A stretch of DNA of 64,000 nt from Paraburkholderia sp. BL25I1N1 (GCF_003002025.1 NZ_PVZB01000012.1:208730-272729); one strand, 5' to 3'. Numbered from the stretch's first letter, positions 52,034 through 60,721 are shown. The notes: generated by a model from the letters alone, not told the origin. Made by a program: numbers and translations.

Positions 52034-52930
52034 TTAGATACTTGTGCTGGCAGCGCCGAATTCGACGCGATGGGCGGATGCAAATTCCTGAACGGTCATT
52101 GGCGGCTTTCCTGTGACTTCCGCAATGATCCTGTCTTCGCCGGAAAAAATCCCCTCCTGATAGTCAACAGCGATAGCGCAGAAGTGTTGGATCAGAAATT
52201 CCGGTAGGCCCGCCTTCTCCAGGCGCGCGCGGTAGTCAGAAATAGTAGACGGCTGATACTTGATTTCACGATTCAACACCTCACCGACGGCAGCAGCGAT
52301 CTCGGACTGATCAAGCTCGACTGGCCCGTGAAGGGTATAGGTCTTCCCCGCATGGCCGCCCGGTGCCGCCAGAATTGTCGCGATGAGCCGCGCCTGGTCC
52401 TCGGCTGCAACTGGCGCATGACGGCCATTGCCATACGGCAGATCGATGACTCCTCTTTCCACGATGGCTGTACGAGCGTGCGGGTACAGCAGCCATTGTG
52501 AGAAGAAGGTGGGGCGAAGGTGCGTGACGGGGACACCCGACCAGTCAAAGATCCGCTCGGCAATCCAGTGATCGCGTGCTGCATGGCTCTTTGAGTTTTC
52601 TCTCGCCGAAATCTGTGACATGTTCACGATGAGCTTGAGATTTGCACGCCTGGCTGCGTCGGCAAAATAGGACGTTGCAGAAATGATTCCCGGCCGAACG
52701 GGATAGCAGAAGTACGCCGCCCGGGCCCCGGCCGCCGCTCGGATTGCGTCGTCATGCTGAAGCAGATCGCCAACAACTACTTCAGCGCCTATGGTGCGAA
52801 GTGCTTCTGCGCGGCTATCTTCATTGTGAACTAAAGCCCGAACGGCATTGCCCTGTTCAAGCAGGCGTTGGACGGTCTGGCGACCTGTTTCGCCTGTCGC
52901 GCCAGTTACCAGAATTATTCCCGCAGTCAT
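52034..52930 (-). CDS. NmrA-type NAD(P)-binding oxidoreductase
   Basis: A 298-residue atypical SDR. Rossmann loop ILVTGATGETGRQTVQRLLE, YFADAARRANLKLIVNMSQI, VTHLRPTFFSQWLL, and the C-terminal half like the azoreductase/QOR2 group. The ATG at 52930 has GAGAGG upstream; a long in-frame extension to 53158 crosses the promoter and is rejected. On the minus strand TTGACA and TACAGT lie upstream with the MarR-type operator between them, so the gene is likely repressed by the MarR protein encoded 18 kb away. Confidence 0.87.
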   Translation of the reverse strand: MTAGIILVTGATGETGRQTVQRLLEQGNAVRALVHNEDSRAEALRTIGAEVVVGDLLQHDDAIRAAAGARAAYFCYPVRPGIISATSYFADAARRANLKLIVNMSQISARENSKSHAARDHWIAERIFDWSGVPVTHLRPTFFSQWLLYPHARTAIVERGVIDLPYGNGRHAPVAAEDQARLIATILAAPGGHAGKTYTLHGPVELDQSEIAAAVGEVLNREIKYQPSTISDYRARLEKAGLPEFLIQHFCAIAVDYQEGIFSGEDRIIAEVTGKPPMTVQEFASAHRVEFGAASTSI

Positions 52931-53037
52931 GATTTTTCCTCTCTCTAAGAAGGTGTCTACGGCCGAATGAATACAATGCGCGCAGCCTATGCGCTCATCG
53001 CCATGTGCGCTGTGTATTGAGCCAGCATCGGTCAGGT

Positions 53038-53067
53038 ACTGTAGGTGTGCAATTACACGTATGTCAA
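53038..53067 (-). promoter_or_regulatory. Promoter with MarR-type operator upstream of the NmrA-type gene
   Basis: Minus-strand -35 TTGACA (53062-53067), an 18-base spacer and -10 TACAGT (53038-53043). The spacer holds CGTGTAATTGCACA (53046-53059), which differs by one base from the operator at 34791-34804. The arrangement is the same as at the MarR gene and its neighbouring operon. Confidence 0.65.
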
Positions 53068-53228
53068 TGCCTGATTCCAATTTCTCGCTGAAAGATAGCG
53101 ATGCGCTGCGACCCGCAGCAGCGCAAGAAAGGCGGTTGCTGATGAAGACTGTTACCAAGCAGACTGTCGGTCAATAGAGCCAGTCCCGCTTCGCCTCCGC
53201 CCCGGACAGGTCCGCTGTCGACGAAACT

Positions 53229-54418
53229 TCAGATGCACTTAAGGGCGAGCGCGATGCCTTGCCCACCGTCAATGCAAAGGGTGACATTTCCCCGGGTGAT
53301 TCCGTCTCTACGCATGGAGTGAAGCAGACGAGTTGTTAGAACTGCCCCGGTTGCTCCGATCGGATGGCCACGTGCGATAGCTCCGCCGTCGACGTTGACG
53401 ACATCCTCTGGAATGGACAATTCTTTTCATCACCGCGAGCGGCACTGCAGCAAATGCTTCGTTGATCTCGAATCGTTCCACTTGGGAAAGAGTCCAACCC
53501 GCGCGCTGTACAGCTCGCCGAATTGCCGGCACCGGAGCGATGCCAAACAGGCCTGGCTCAACGGCGGAAATGCCGAACGCGACGATCCTGACGCTTAAAG
53601 GTAGGCCCTGCAACTCAGCAAAGGCTCGATGCGTCACAATCATCGCGGATGCGCCGCTGTTCAGTCCGGGGGGAGTTGCCTGCCGTGATCGAGTCATTGT
53701 CTCGGAACGCGGGCTTTAGCTTCGCCAAAGTAGCAACGTTTGTTTCGGGACGCGGTTGCTCGTCGGCTCGGAAGCGGATGGGAGCCTTCTTGCCATCGAC
53801 GCTCACTTCAACTATCTCTTCGCTGAAGTGACCCGCCGTCTGGGCAGCGCTAAAGCGTTGTTGGGACCTTGCGGCCCAGAGGTCTTGCGCCTCACGACTG
53901 ACACCGGATCTGCTTACCAGATCTTCTGTATGCCAGCCTGAGTGCTTCCCGGTGAACGCATCGTCGAGCCCATCGCGCAACATGCTATCGATGACCTGTG
54001 CGTGTCCCATCCGATGTTCCCAACGTCCCTCCGGAAGCAAATACGGAGCACCGTCCATATTCTCCATGCCCCCTGCAATGACAACCTCCGACAGCTCCAG
54101 CGAGACGTCCTGGGCTGCTAATGCGATGGCTTGTGCACCCGAGCCGCATACTCGATTGACGGTGAGCGCAGGAGATGAGGTGGGAATGTCGCCGTTGATC
54201 GAAGCCTGCCTGGCGGGGTTCATTCCGTTGCCGGCCTGAATTACGTTGCCCATCACGGCCGAGTCGATTTTGGCTGGGTCCAGCCTCGAGCGACTTACCA
54301 CTTCCCGAATGACCGTCGCGCCGAGGTCTGTTGCTGGAACGCTCTTGAGGGCCCCGTTGATACTCCCGATGGGAGTCCGGACCGGCATTGAAATAACAAT
54401 CTCTCTATTCTTGAACAT
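53229..54418 (-). pseudogene. Acetyl-CoA acetyltransferase (thiolase), two frameshifts
   Basis: The gene starts at 54418 (MFKNREIVISMPVRTPIGSI) and reads in one frame to about 53660. It then moves to a second frame (GLNSGASAMIVTHRAFAELQ, RFEINEAFAAVPLAVMKR) and, near 53415, to a third (ELSIPEDVVNVDGGAI, ARGHPIGATGAVL) that ends at 53229. Active-site parts are all present: Cys in NRVCGSGAQAI, His in GHPIGATG, and the late Cys in LCIDGGQG. Restored length is about 395 residues, normal for thiolase II. Two independent frame changes argue for decay, though assembly error in homopolymers is possible. A MarR-type operator lies upstream. Confidence 0.8.
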
Positions 54419-54531
54419 GGGCGACAAGACCTCGATGTGAAGTTGGTTAAACGTCCGCCGTCGAAACCGGTTTGCTCGCCACAGGAAGTCAACGCGGCGA
54501 ACCGTCTCGTTCGCGCGGGGCTGCAACCATC

Positions 54532-54545
54532 TGTGTAATTGCACG
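54532..54545. promoter_or_regulatory. MarR-type operator upstream of thiolase gene
   Basis: TGTGTAATTGCACG, one base different from 34791-34804. A possible minus-strand promoter TTGACG (54581-54586), 17 bases, TTATTT (54558-54563) would place this site just after the transcription start. Confidence 0.55.
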
Positions 54546-54799
54546 CGATATCATAGAAAATAACGTGCCGCCATGTCGCTCGTCAAGCATCAGGCTCGGA
54601 TTTTGGCGGGGAGGCGAAGCCGTCGTGCAACATCGCGACCAGCACGTCGCACCGCCGTCGGGCGAGAGCGATGAGTCTCAATGGCAGCTTTCCGGTGTTG
54701 GTGCGAACGCGTACTGTCGGCCAACAACGGACCTTGCACGGTCCTAGCCTGATCGTCGACAATCAACGCTCATCCACATCCGAAGGGACGAACGCGGTC

Positions 54800-54892
54800 A
54801 TGTCGAAAAACAAGCTGGCGTTTGGCAAAGCTATCCCCGTTCTCGCGTCGCTCGACATCTCACGAACTTTGCAATTCTTCAACGAAGTTCTA
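54800..54892 (+). pseudogene. VOC-family (glyoxalase/bleomycin resistance-like) gene, 5' part, split by insertion sequences
   Basis: Thirty-one codons from ATG at 54800 (AFGKAIPVLASLDISRTLQF, FNEVL) form the first strand and helix of a VOC domain. They stop at the TA where the IS630 element begins. The remainder lies at 59710-60003; joined at CTA/GGT they read FNEVLGFKTHHIEDFSYGM without a gap and give 128 residues. The gene is inactivated. Confidence 0.8.
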
Positions 54893-54973
54893 GTGTCGTG
54901 AGTTAGAAATTCATTGAATTATTCGTCGCCTATAGTACCGTGTGGTGAACGGCACGGAGACGAAGAGGCGGCA

Positions 54974-56059
54974 ATGAGTGGAAGACCCAAGGCGGAACTC
55001 GTGTTGAGCGAATCGGAGTGCGAACAACTCAAGGCGTTGACGATGCGGCGCAAGACGGCCCAGGCCTTGGCGCTGCGAGCGCGTATCGTGTTCGCCTGTG
55101 CTGAGGGCATGGACAATAAAACCGTCGCCGCGAAGCAGCGTGTCACACAACAAACCGTTTGCAAGTGGCGCGCGCGCTTCGTTGAGTATCGGCTCGATGG
55201 CCTGCTCGATGCACCGCGCCCCGGCGCGCCCAGGTCGATCGATGACTCGCGTGTCGATGCGGTCATTGCGAAGACGCTCGAGTCTGTGCCTGCGGGCGCA
55301 ACGCACTGGAGCACGCGCACAATGGCCCGTGAGACAAGTCTCTCGCAGACGGCGGTGTCGCGGATCTGGCGAGCATTCGGCCTGCAACCGCATCGGCAGG
55401 AGACGTTCAAGCTCTCGAGCGACCCGCTGTTCGTCGATAAGGTGCGCGACATTGTTGGCCTGTATGTGGATCCGCCGCTCAAAGCGATGGTGCTGTGCGT
55501 GGACGAGAAGAGCCAGATCCAGGCGCTGGACCGCACGCAGCCACTCCTGCCGCTGGCGCCCGGCATTGCCGAGCGGCGCACGCACGACTACATGCGCCAC
55601 GGCACGACTACGCTCTTTGCGGCGCTGGACATCGCCACCGGTGAGGTGATTGGCGAGTTGCATCGGCGTCATCGCAGCAGTGAATTCCTGCAGTTCCTGC
55701 GCACGATTGACGCCAATGTGCCAGCCGAACTGGACGTGCACCTGGTAATGGATAACTACGGCACGCATAAGACGCCGTCAATCAAGACCTGGTTCGCTCG
55801 CCATCCGCGCTTTCACGTTCACTTCACGCCGACTTCCGCATCTTGGCTCAATCAAGTCGAACGTTGGTTCGCCACGCTCACCGAGAAGTACATACGGCGT
55901 GGCACACACCGCTCGACACGCCAACTCGAAGACGCAATCCGTCGTTACCTCGACGTCTATAACGCCAATCCTCGACCGTTCGTCTGGAGCAAGTCGACCG
56001 ATGAAATTCTGGCGAGCCTCGAACGGTTTTGCGCGCGTATCCAAAAGGTATCGGGATGA
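54974..56059 (+). CDS. IS630-family transposase
   Basis: A 361-residue DDE transposase. An N-terminal HTH (MDNKTVAAKQRVTQQTVCKW, WSTRTMARETSLSQTAVSRI) precedes the catalytic domain with Asp in LCVDEKSQIQAL, Asp in VHLVMDNYGTHK and Glu in WLNQVERWFATL. The intact frame and conserved triad suggest it is active. GAAGAGG lies upstream of the chosen ATG. The stop codon overlaps the ATG of the passenger gene (ATGA). Confidence 0.93.
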   Translation: MSGRPKAELVLSESECEQLKALTMRRKTAQALALRARIVFACAEGMDNKTVAAKQRVTQQTVCKWRARFVEYRLDGLLDAPRPGAPRSIDDSRVDAVIAKTLESVPAGATHWSTRTMARETSLSQTAVSRIWRAFGLQPHRQETFKLSSDPLFVDKVRDIVGLYVDPPLKAMVLCVDEKSQIQALDRTQPLLPLAPGIAERRTHDYMRHGTTTLFAALDIATGEVIGELHRRHRSSEFLQFLRTIDANVPAELDVHLVMDNYGTHKTPSIKTWFARHPRFHVHFTPTSASWLNQVERWFATLTEKYIRRGTHRSTRQLEDAIRRYLDVYNANPRPFVWSKSTDEILASLERFCARIQKVSG

Positions 56060-56304
56060 ACATGAACATCGACACCGCTGCTATTGACGACGCAGTCCTG
56101 GCACTTCTCTACTTGACCGTGCATGACCATAACCGAGCATGGAAGAGCATGGATTGGGACGCACTCAGCCGGCTTCATGACCGAGGTTTCATTGGCGATC
56201 CCGTCAACAAGGCGAAGTCCGTGATCCTGACTGAAGAGGGTTTGCGAGAAGCCGAACGCCTCTTCAAGCAACACTTCGTCATCTCTGATGGCAAAACCGA
56301 GTAA
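56056..56304 (+). CDS. DUF6429 family protein, IS630 passenger
   Basis: An 82-residue acidic protein: IDDAVLALLYLTVHDHNRAW, KSMDWDALSRLHDRGFIGDP and SVILTEEGLREAERLFKQHF, a small winged-helix-like pattern. Its ATG overlaps the transposase stop codon, so translation is coupled. It lies inside the element's inverted repeats, so it travels with it. The family is known beside IS630 transposases; its role, perhaps DNA binding or transposition control, is unknown. Confidence 0.7.
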   Translation: MNMNIDTAAIDDAVLALLYLTVHDHNRAWKSMDWDALSRLHDRGFIGDPVNKAKSVILTEEGLREAERLFKQHFVISDGKTE

Positions 56305-56482
56305 TTAAACGAACTTCTAACTCACGACACTAGGGAAGGTCTGCACAACTCGTTTTCAGAGCGCTGATTTTTGACACTTGGGGCGTATCAGCCGTAAGCG
56401 TCTGCTGGCAGGTTGTTCGTCTGGCTTTTCAGGTATGACGACCTCCGTTTGCCGAGACTCACGGCCTTTACCTCCGAGCGTT

Positions 56483-56905
56483 TCACGCCTTGCGTAATGC
56501 CTTGCGTGCCATCCAGAGGTTGCCCAGCGCAAACAGTGTCGTGATCTGCGCGGTGTTCTTCAACAATCCCCGGTACCGCGTCTTCGTATAGCCAAACTGC
56601 TGCTTGAGCACGCGGAACGGATGTTCAACCTTGGCGCGCACGCCAGCCTTCAGACGCTCAATCTGGTTGTATATCGCGTCCAGACGATTGTTCAGGTCCA
56701 GTTGTCGACGCTTGCCTGGTCGCATCGCTACATGCCAGCGTACCGGGTTCGCCTGACAGCGCTTCTCAATACCCTGATATCCGGCGTCAGCGTACACATC
56801 CTTTTCCTGGCCGTGCAACAGCGCTTCGGCCGCAATGATGTCGTGGACGTTGGCCGCCGTACCAATGACGGTGTGGACCAGACCCGACTCCGCGTCCACG
56901 CCGAT
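56483..56905 (-). CDS. IS5-family transposase, C-terminal exon
   Basis: The last 140 residues of the transposase: IGVDAESGLVHTVIGTAANV, VYADAGYQGIEKR with the second catalytic Asp, and VEHPFRVLKQQFGYTKTRYR with the catalytic Glu. It joins exactly in frame to the N-terminal exon (…GMKAH at 59100) when the intron is removed, giving 317 residues. The stop is at 56483. Confidence 0.85.
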   Translation of the reverse strand: MGVDAESGLVHTVIGTAANVHDIIAAEALLHGQEKDVYADAGYQGIEKRCQANPVRWHVAMRPGKRRQLDLNNRLDAIYNQIERLKAGVRAKVEHPFRVLKQQFGYTKTRYRGLLKNTAQITTLFALGNLWMARKALRKA

Positions 56906-56946
56906 GTCGGGTAGCGGCAGCGCATTGCTGCGCCACCGCCCCCTAA

Positions 56947-56980
56947 GAACCGGACGTGCGAGTCGCCCCGCATCCGGCTC
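56947..56980 (-). ncRNA. Group II intron catalytic domain V
   Basis: On the minus strand the 34 bases begin GAGCCGGATGCGGGGC and end CACGTCCGGTTC. They fold as a stem with GAGCCG pairing to CGGTTC and a GCGA-type loop, the conserved catalytic hairpin. Its position 41 bases before the intron 3' end is normal. Confidence 0.85.
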
Positions 56981-57016
56981 AAGCCATTCCCCAGCCCCGA
57001 TAGTAGGACCGAGCAA

Positions 57017-58489
57017 TCAATCATCGATCACGGCTGCACGACGAGCAAAGTAAGACGACCACGCAGGATCAAAGGGATTTGCCTGCCCACGTATCTTCAC
57101 GTGGCGAACAATTGAAATCATCGTGGCTCGGAACAACCGAATTACGCCGCGATCTGTAGTCCGCGCCGTAAATGCCCAAGTACGATTTCCCTCTACCCGG
57201 AAGTATCTGTTCTTCACCCACCCCGTGCCTTTATTGGGATGCCGACGCATTGCCCATTTCCATAAGAGGCGCCAAATGTGAGCATCTATCGACGTAAAGC
57301 GAGACTTGGAAACCACATGACGGTGATACATGGCCCAACCTCGAATCACGGGGTTGAGTTGTAAAATAAGATTCGTCTGTGTGGAGCTTCTGTTCTGCTT
57401 CACAATTTCCCTAACCTTCGTCAACAGGGCCTTCGCGCTCTTGTTGGCCGGTTTGATGAGCAGCTTACCGCCGTACTTGCGTACATTCTGCCCGAGGAAA
57501 TCGAACCCGTCGGCGATGTGAGTGACTCTAGTTTTCTCTTCCGAGAGTTCCAGACCCCGAACGATCAGGAACTGCTTGATCGCAGGGAGTACGTTTTGTT
57601 CCAGAATCTCTTTCGATACTCCGGTTACGACGAAGTCGTCAGCATACCGATTGACGTTGACTTTGACTTTGCGGCGCGCGCGTGGCGTCGGCCCTACGCT
57701 GGCATCTACTGCCGCCTCAAGCCCGTCCAACGTCATGTTTGCGATGACGGGCGAGATGATGCCCCCTTGCGGAGTTCCCGCCTCAGTCGCGAACAGGGTG
57801 CCTTTGTCGATAAACCCGGCCTTAAGCCATCGCCGTAAGACCACCTTATCCATTGGTATATGTTTGAGGATCCAGTCGTGACTAAAATTATCGAAACAGC
57901 CACGGATGTCTCCCTCTAAAACCCACTCTGGCGACTTGCGCTTTGCCAGCGTAGTAAAACAACATTCAATGGCGTCGGCGGTCGAACGTTTGGGCCGAAA
58001 CCCATACGAGTTTGGATCCGCCAAGCTCTCCGCAATGGGCTCCAACGCGAGCTTCCATAGCGCCTGCATGGCTCTGCAAAGCATGCGGGGAATTCCTAAC
58101 GGACGCTTCTTGCCGTTGCTCTTTGGGATGTAGATGCGCCGAAGCGGCAACGCACGATAACCGTGGTGTTGCATCGCCTCCATCCCTTTCCATTTGGCCG
58201 CCGGAGTTGGCCAAATCTTGCCGTCAACTCCCGGCGTTCTCTTGCCGCGATTTTCTGTCACCCGTTTCACGGCTAGCATTTTGCCGCTATGCGAGCGGGT
58301 CAGCAGACGCTGCAAGGCACCTACTTTGCCCCATCTGCCTTCCTTGGTTGCCTGAGCGATACGTGCCTGGAGTCGTTTCACCTCGTCCTTGATGCGAGGC
58401 CAATCAGCCTGACTCCACATCCTGGTGGGGCGCGAGGGTGCACCAGCGCCGAGCGACGCTGCTTGCGCAGTATCGTCGATTGCCGTCAT
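57017..58489 (-). CDS. Group II intron reverse transcriptase/maturase
   Basis: A 490-residue intron-encoded protein. Reverse transcriptase motifs: IYIPKSNGKKRPLGIP, EGDIRGCFDNFSHDWI, GTPQGGIISPVIANM, and the catalytic NRYADDFVVTG (YADD). Domain X follows (LNPVIRGWAMYHRHVVSKSR). After the D domain (HVKIRGQANPFDPAWSSYFA) it ends without the Cys-rich HNH endonuclease, so it is an En-minus type. The start at 58489 has GAGGGAAAG upstream; upstream in-frame ATGs exist but lie in the structured intron. It promotes splicing and mobility of the host intron. Confidence 0.92.
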   Translation of the reverse strand: MTAIDDTAQAASLGAGAPSRPTRMWSQADWPRIKDEVKRLQARIAQATKEGRWGKVGALQRLLTRSHSGKMLAVKRVTENRGKRTPGVDGKIWPTPAAKWKGMEAMQHHGYRALPLRRIYIPKSNGKKRPLGIPRMLCRAMQALWKLALEPIAESLADPNSYGFRPKRSTADAIECCFTTLAKRKSPEWVLEGDIRGCFDNFSHDWILKHIPMDKVVLRRWLKAGFIDKGTLFATEAGTPQGGIISPVIANMTLDGLEAAVDASVGPTPRARRKVKVNVNRYADDFVVTGVSKEILEQNVLPAIKQFLIVRGLELSEEKTRVTHIADGFDFLGQNVRKYGGKLLIKPANKSAKALLTKVREIVKQNRSSTQTNLILQLNPVIRGWAMYHRHVVSKSRFTSIDAHIWRLLWKWAMRRHPNKGTGWVKNRYFRVEGNRTWAFTARTTDRGVIRLFRATMISIVRHVKIRGQANPFDPAWSSYFARRAAVIDD

Positions 58490-59099
58490 CTGCTTTCCCT
58501 CGTATAACAATTGATCAAGTTCTCTCGCCATGAATGACCACACGGAAGTCTGCCCGCTTTCGCGTCCGGCCATCGTGCAGCCGGTATCCGTCCCATTACA
58601 GGAGGGCGTTCGCTTTTTCCGCAATCCTTTACCCGCAGCACCAACAGCGTTCCTTGCGGTTCGCCTGCCGTCGCCGGCAGCACTACGGGCTTACCCTGTT
58701 CCGCAAGAATTTCAGAGCGGGGCGGACCCCTCCTATCCGCCGACGGCATACTGTCCATGATGGCTCAGCCCACAGAGGCCATACCTTGCCGCGTGCCATT
58801 TTGGCTCAAGCCTGTCAGCACATTTGGCTTGTTCAATGATGACGACGTTTGTAGAGGTTCACTTATGTTGGTCGTTACCGCTCGTTCCTAGTTCCTCACC
58901 GCCCTTGTGCTAGCAGATTCTGCTTCCCCTCGCGGGTCTGCGTACCGATAATATCGGTGGTTACATTGTCCCCAGAGCTTCACACCGAGCCGTTACCAGC
59001 TCCGCATGTCTGGGTAGGAAACGGCTGATGGAACAGCCGGTTCAATCGCAACGGATCACGTTACGTCGAACAGAAATTCAAGCGACTTTCAGGTCGCAC

Positions 59100-59630
59100 G
59101 TGGGCTTTCATCCCGAAGTACCATTGATTTCCCTTCTTCGTCTGGTGCATCTCCGGGTCCCGTGTACCGGAGCCGTTCTTCGTCGAACTGGGTGCGGAAA
59201 TCAAGGTCGCGTCGACCGCCGACCCTGCCTTCAACATCAAGCCTTTCTCGGTCAGGATCTCATTGACCAGCGTGAGCATCTGCGCGGCCAGGCCGTGCGT
59301 TTCGAGAAGGTGCCGGAACCGCAGAATCGTGCTCTCGTCCGGCAAACGCGTCATACCTTCGTTCAGCCCCGCAAACTCGCGATACAGCGGCACGTCATAA
59401 AGCGCCTCTTCCATCGCAGGGTCTGACAGACCAAACCACTGCTGCATGAAGTGGATCTGCAGCATCGTCGCAACCGGAAATGGTGGCCTTCCAGTCTTGC
59501 CCCTCGGATAGTGCGGTTCGATCAACGCAATCAACCTTGACCATGGCACAACGCGCCTCATCTCATCGAGAAATTCCCGCTTGCGCGTACGTTTCGTTGA
59601 AAGATCCAGACCAAGACCGAGCTGTGTCAT
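59100..59630 (-). CDS. IS5-family transposase, N-terminal exon
   Basis: The first 177 residues: MTQLGLGLDLSTKRTRKREF, LIEPHYPRGKTGRPPFPVAT, MQQWFGLSDPAMEEALYDVP, and the first catalytic Asp in VDATLISAPSSTK, ending GNQWYFGMKAH at the intron. AAAGGAG precedes the ATG. Unspliced translation would run briefly into the intron and stop near 59061. Confidence 0.85.
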
Positions 59631-59709
59631 CGACGAACTCCTTTAACTCGCGTTCTCCCAGGATAGGCCAACCAGACTTCAACGCCAGGACTTTTGCAGA
59701 CTTTCCCTA

Positions 59710-60003
59710 GGTTTCAAAACGCACCACATTGAAGACTTCTCGTATGGTATGGCCGCAAGAGGCGACGTCGAGATTCATTTTTGGCTCTGCAACGAAAAGC
59801 ACATTGCGGAAAACACCTCATGCTATGTGCGCGTCGATGACATTCATGCACTTCATGCGGAACTGAAATCAACGTTGCCTGCATTGGAACCTGCTGAAGA
59901 ACGGGAATGGGGCATGGCGGAATTCTATGTGATTGAGCCGGACGGCAATCTGATCAAGTTCGGTCAGGCGATCAGCGACCGGCAAGTAGCAAGCAATGAG
60001 TGA
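59710..60003 (+). pseudogene. VOC-family gene, 3' part
   Basis: Ninety-seven residues plus stop: GFKTHHIEDFSYGMAARGDV, EIHFWLCNEKHIAENTSCYV, VDDIHALHAEL and MAEFYVIEPDGNLIKFGQAI, the usual VOC end with its metal-ligand glutamate. It continues the 31-codon piece at 54800-54892 and resembles bleomycin-resistance/glyoxalase proteins. It is separated from its start by 4817 bases of insertions. Confidence 0.82.
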
Positions 60004-60237
60004 CGCTTTTGACCGGTTATTGTCGAGGCCTTTAAATTGGAGCGACACTGTCTGGACAACCTGAGCGACTGTTCTCGGAAGTTCGAACGTCCTGCCAGCG
60101 TCGACCACTGGCGACCGCATCGGGCCCAGCCCGGCTAGAGGGATCTCTCGACAGGGTTTGCTCAAATTGATGACGATTCGGCCGGCGCGGCGCAGTACTT
60201 CTCTCTGCAATCTACATAACTACACGGGAGCATCGAA

Positions 60238-60721
60238 TTGCGCCCTAGCATAAACTTTGATGCGAAATTTCGCCTAGTCGAGTTACCCAGGTGGGGATTA
60301 GTAGTTGGCGGGGCGGCTGTCATGTTTCTTGGCCAGATAGCGCTGATTCTGCTTGGGTCGTGGCTTTGGGGGCCAGCGCCAGGGCATGAAAAGCCGTTCG
60401 CGAACCATTCCATCGGGTTCCAGCTATTAGTCACGGTCGTTGCCATGCCGTTCGTCGAGACGTTAATTGGGCAGTGGATCCCGATTCGATTGGTAAGCGG
60501 AGCTCTCCGTCAACCGTGGTGGCTTGCTGGGCTTGCTTCAGCCATTGCTTTCACCTGCCTGCACGGGTATACCGATCGCGCCGCCCTTAGTATCTTCTTG
60601 CGCGGCGGTGCTCGCCGCCGTGTTCGTTACAGAGGCTCGACGGCTTGGGCGGCCAGTTTTGAGTACCTACCTTGCTCACGCACTGGCAAACGCTCTCGTG
60701 CTGGTCCCGCGGCTCCTATAG
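60238..60721 (+). pseudogene. CPBP-family intramembrane protease-like protein, frameshifted
   Basis: The first frame (60238 to about 60605) gives three hydrophobic helices, WGLVVGGAAVMFLGQIALIL, VVAMPFVETLIGQWIP and GLASAIAFTCLHGYTDRAAL. The second frame (about 60605 to 60721) gives VLAAVFVTEARRLGRPVLST and YLAHALANALVLVPRLL. Together they match a CPBP/Abi protein of about 160 residues. The EExxxR motif is changed to ETLIGQ, while FxxxH is present as FTCLH, so it is probably an inactive or scaffold member even without the frame change. Confidence 0.65.

Larger units (their letters stand above)
54893..56330 (+). mobile_element. IS630-family insertion sequence with DUF6429 passenger
   Basis: A complete element of 1438 bases. 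Left end GTGTCGTGAGTTAGAA (54893-54908) is perfectly repeated inverted at the right end (56315-56330), and similarity extends to about 29 bases with three mismatches. TA at 54891-54892 and 56331-56332 is the IS630-type target duplication. It carries a DDE transposase gene and a small second gene. It sits exactly in the CTAG duplication at the left edge of the IS5-family element, so it arrived after it. Confidence 0.9.
56906..59099 (-). mobile_element. Group II intron (2194 bases) with maturase gene
   Basis: Inserted in the sense strand of the IS5 transposase. The 5' end is GTGCGACC (59099 downward), the group II consensus; the 3' end is CCGAC (ending 56906), the AY consensus. The 34-base domain V is at 56947-56980 and the reverse transcriptase/maturase lies in domain IV. 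Exon edges AAAGCCCAC and ATCGGCGTG join to a continuous transposase frame, so splicing would restore the gene. No target duplication exists, as expected for retrohoming. Confidence 0.88.
56334..59706 (-). mobile_element. IS5-family insertion sequence, interrupted by a group II intron
   Basis: Ends are GGAAGGTCTGCACAACT (from 56334) and, inverted, GGAAAGTCTGCAAAAGT (to 59706), similar terminal repeats. The flanks give CTAG at 59707-59710 and a matching TAG at 56331-56333, consistent with a four-base CTAG target duplication in the VOC gene. Without the intron (56906-59099) the element is 1179 bases, normal for IS5. The transposase is encoded on the minus strand in two pieces. Confidence 0.85.

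Noticed and set aside
54571..54799. Start of a longer protein before the VOC fragment
   Set aside because: The in-frame extension has no VOC character; the domain begins at the ATG at 54800.
56947..56980. Reading the domain V hairpin as a transcription terminator
   Set aside because: It has the 34-base catalytic domain V pattern at the right distance from the intron end and no T-run.
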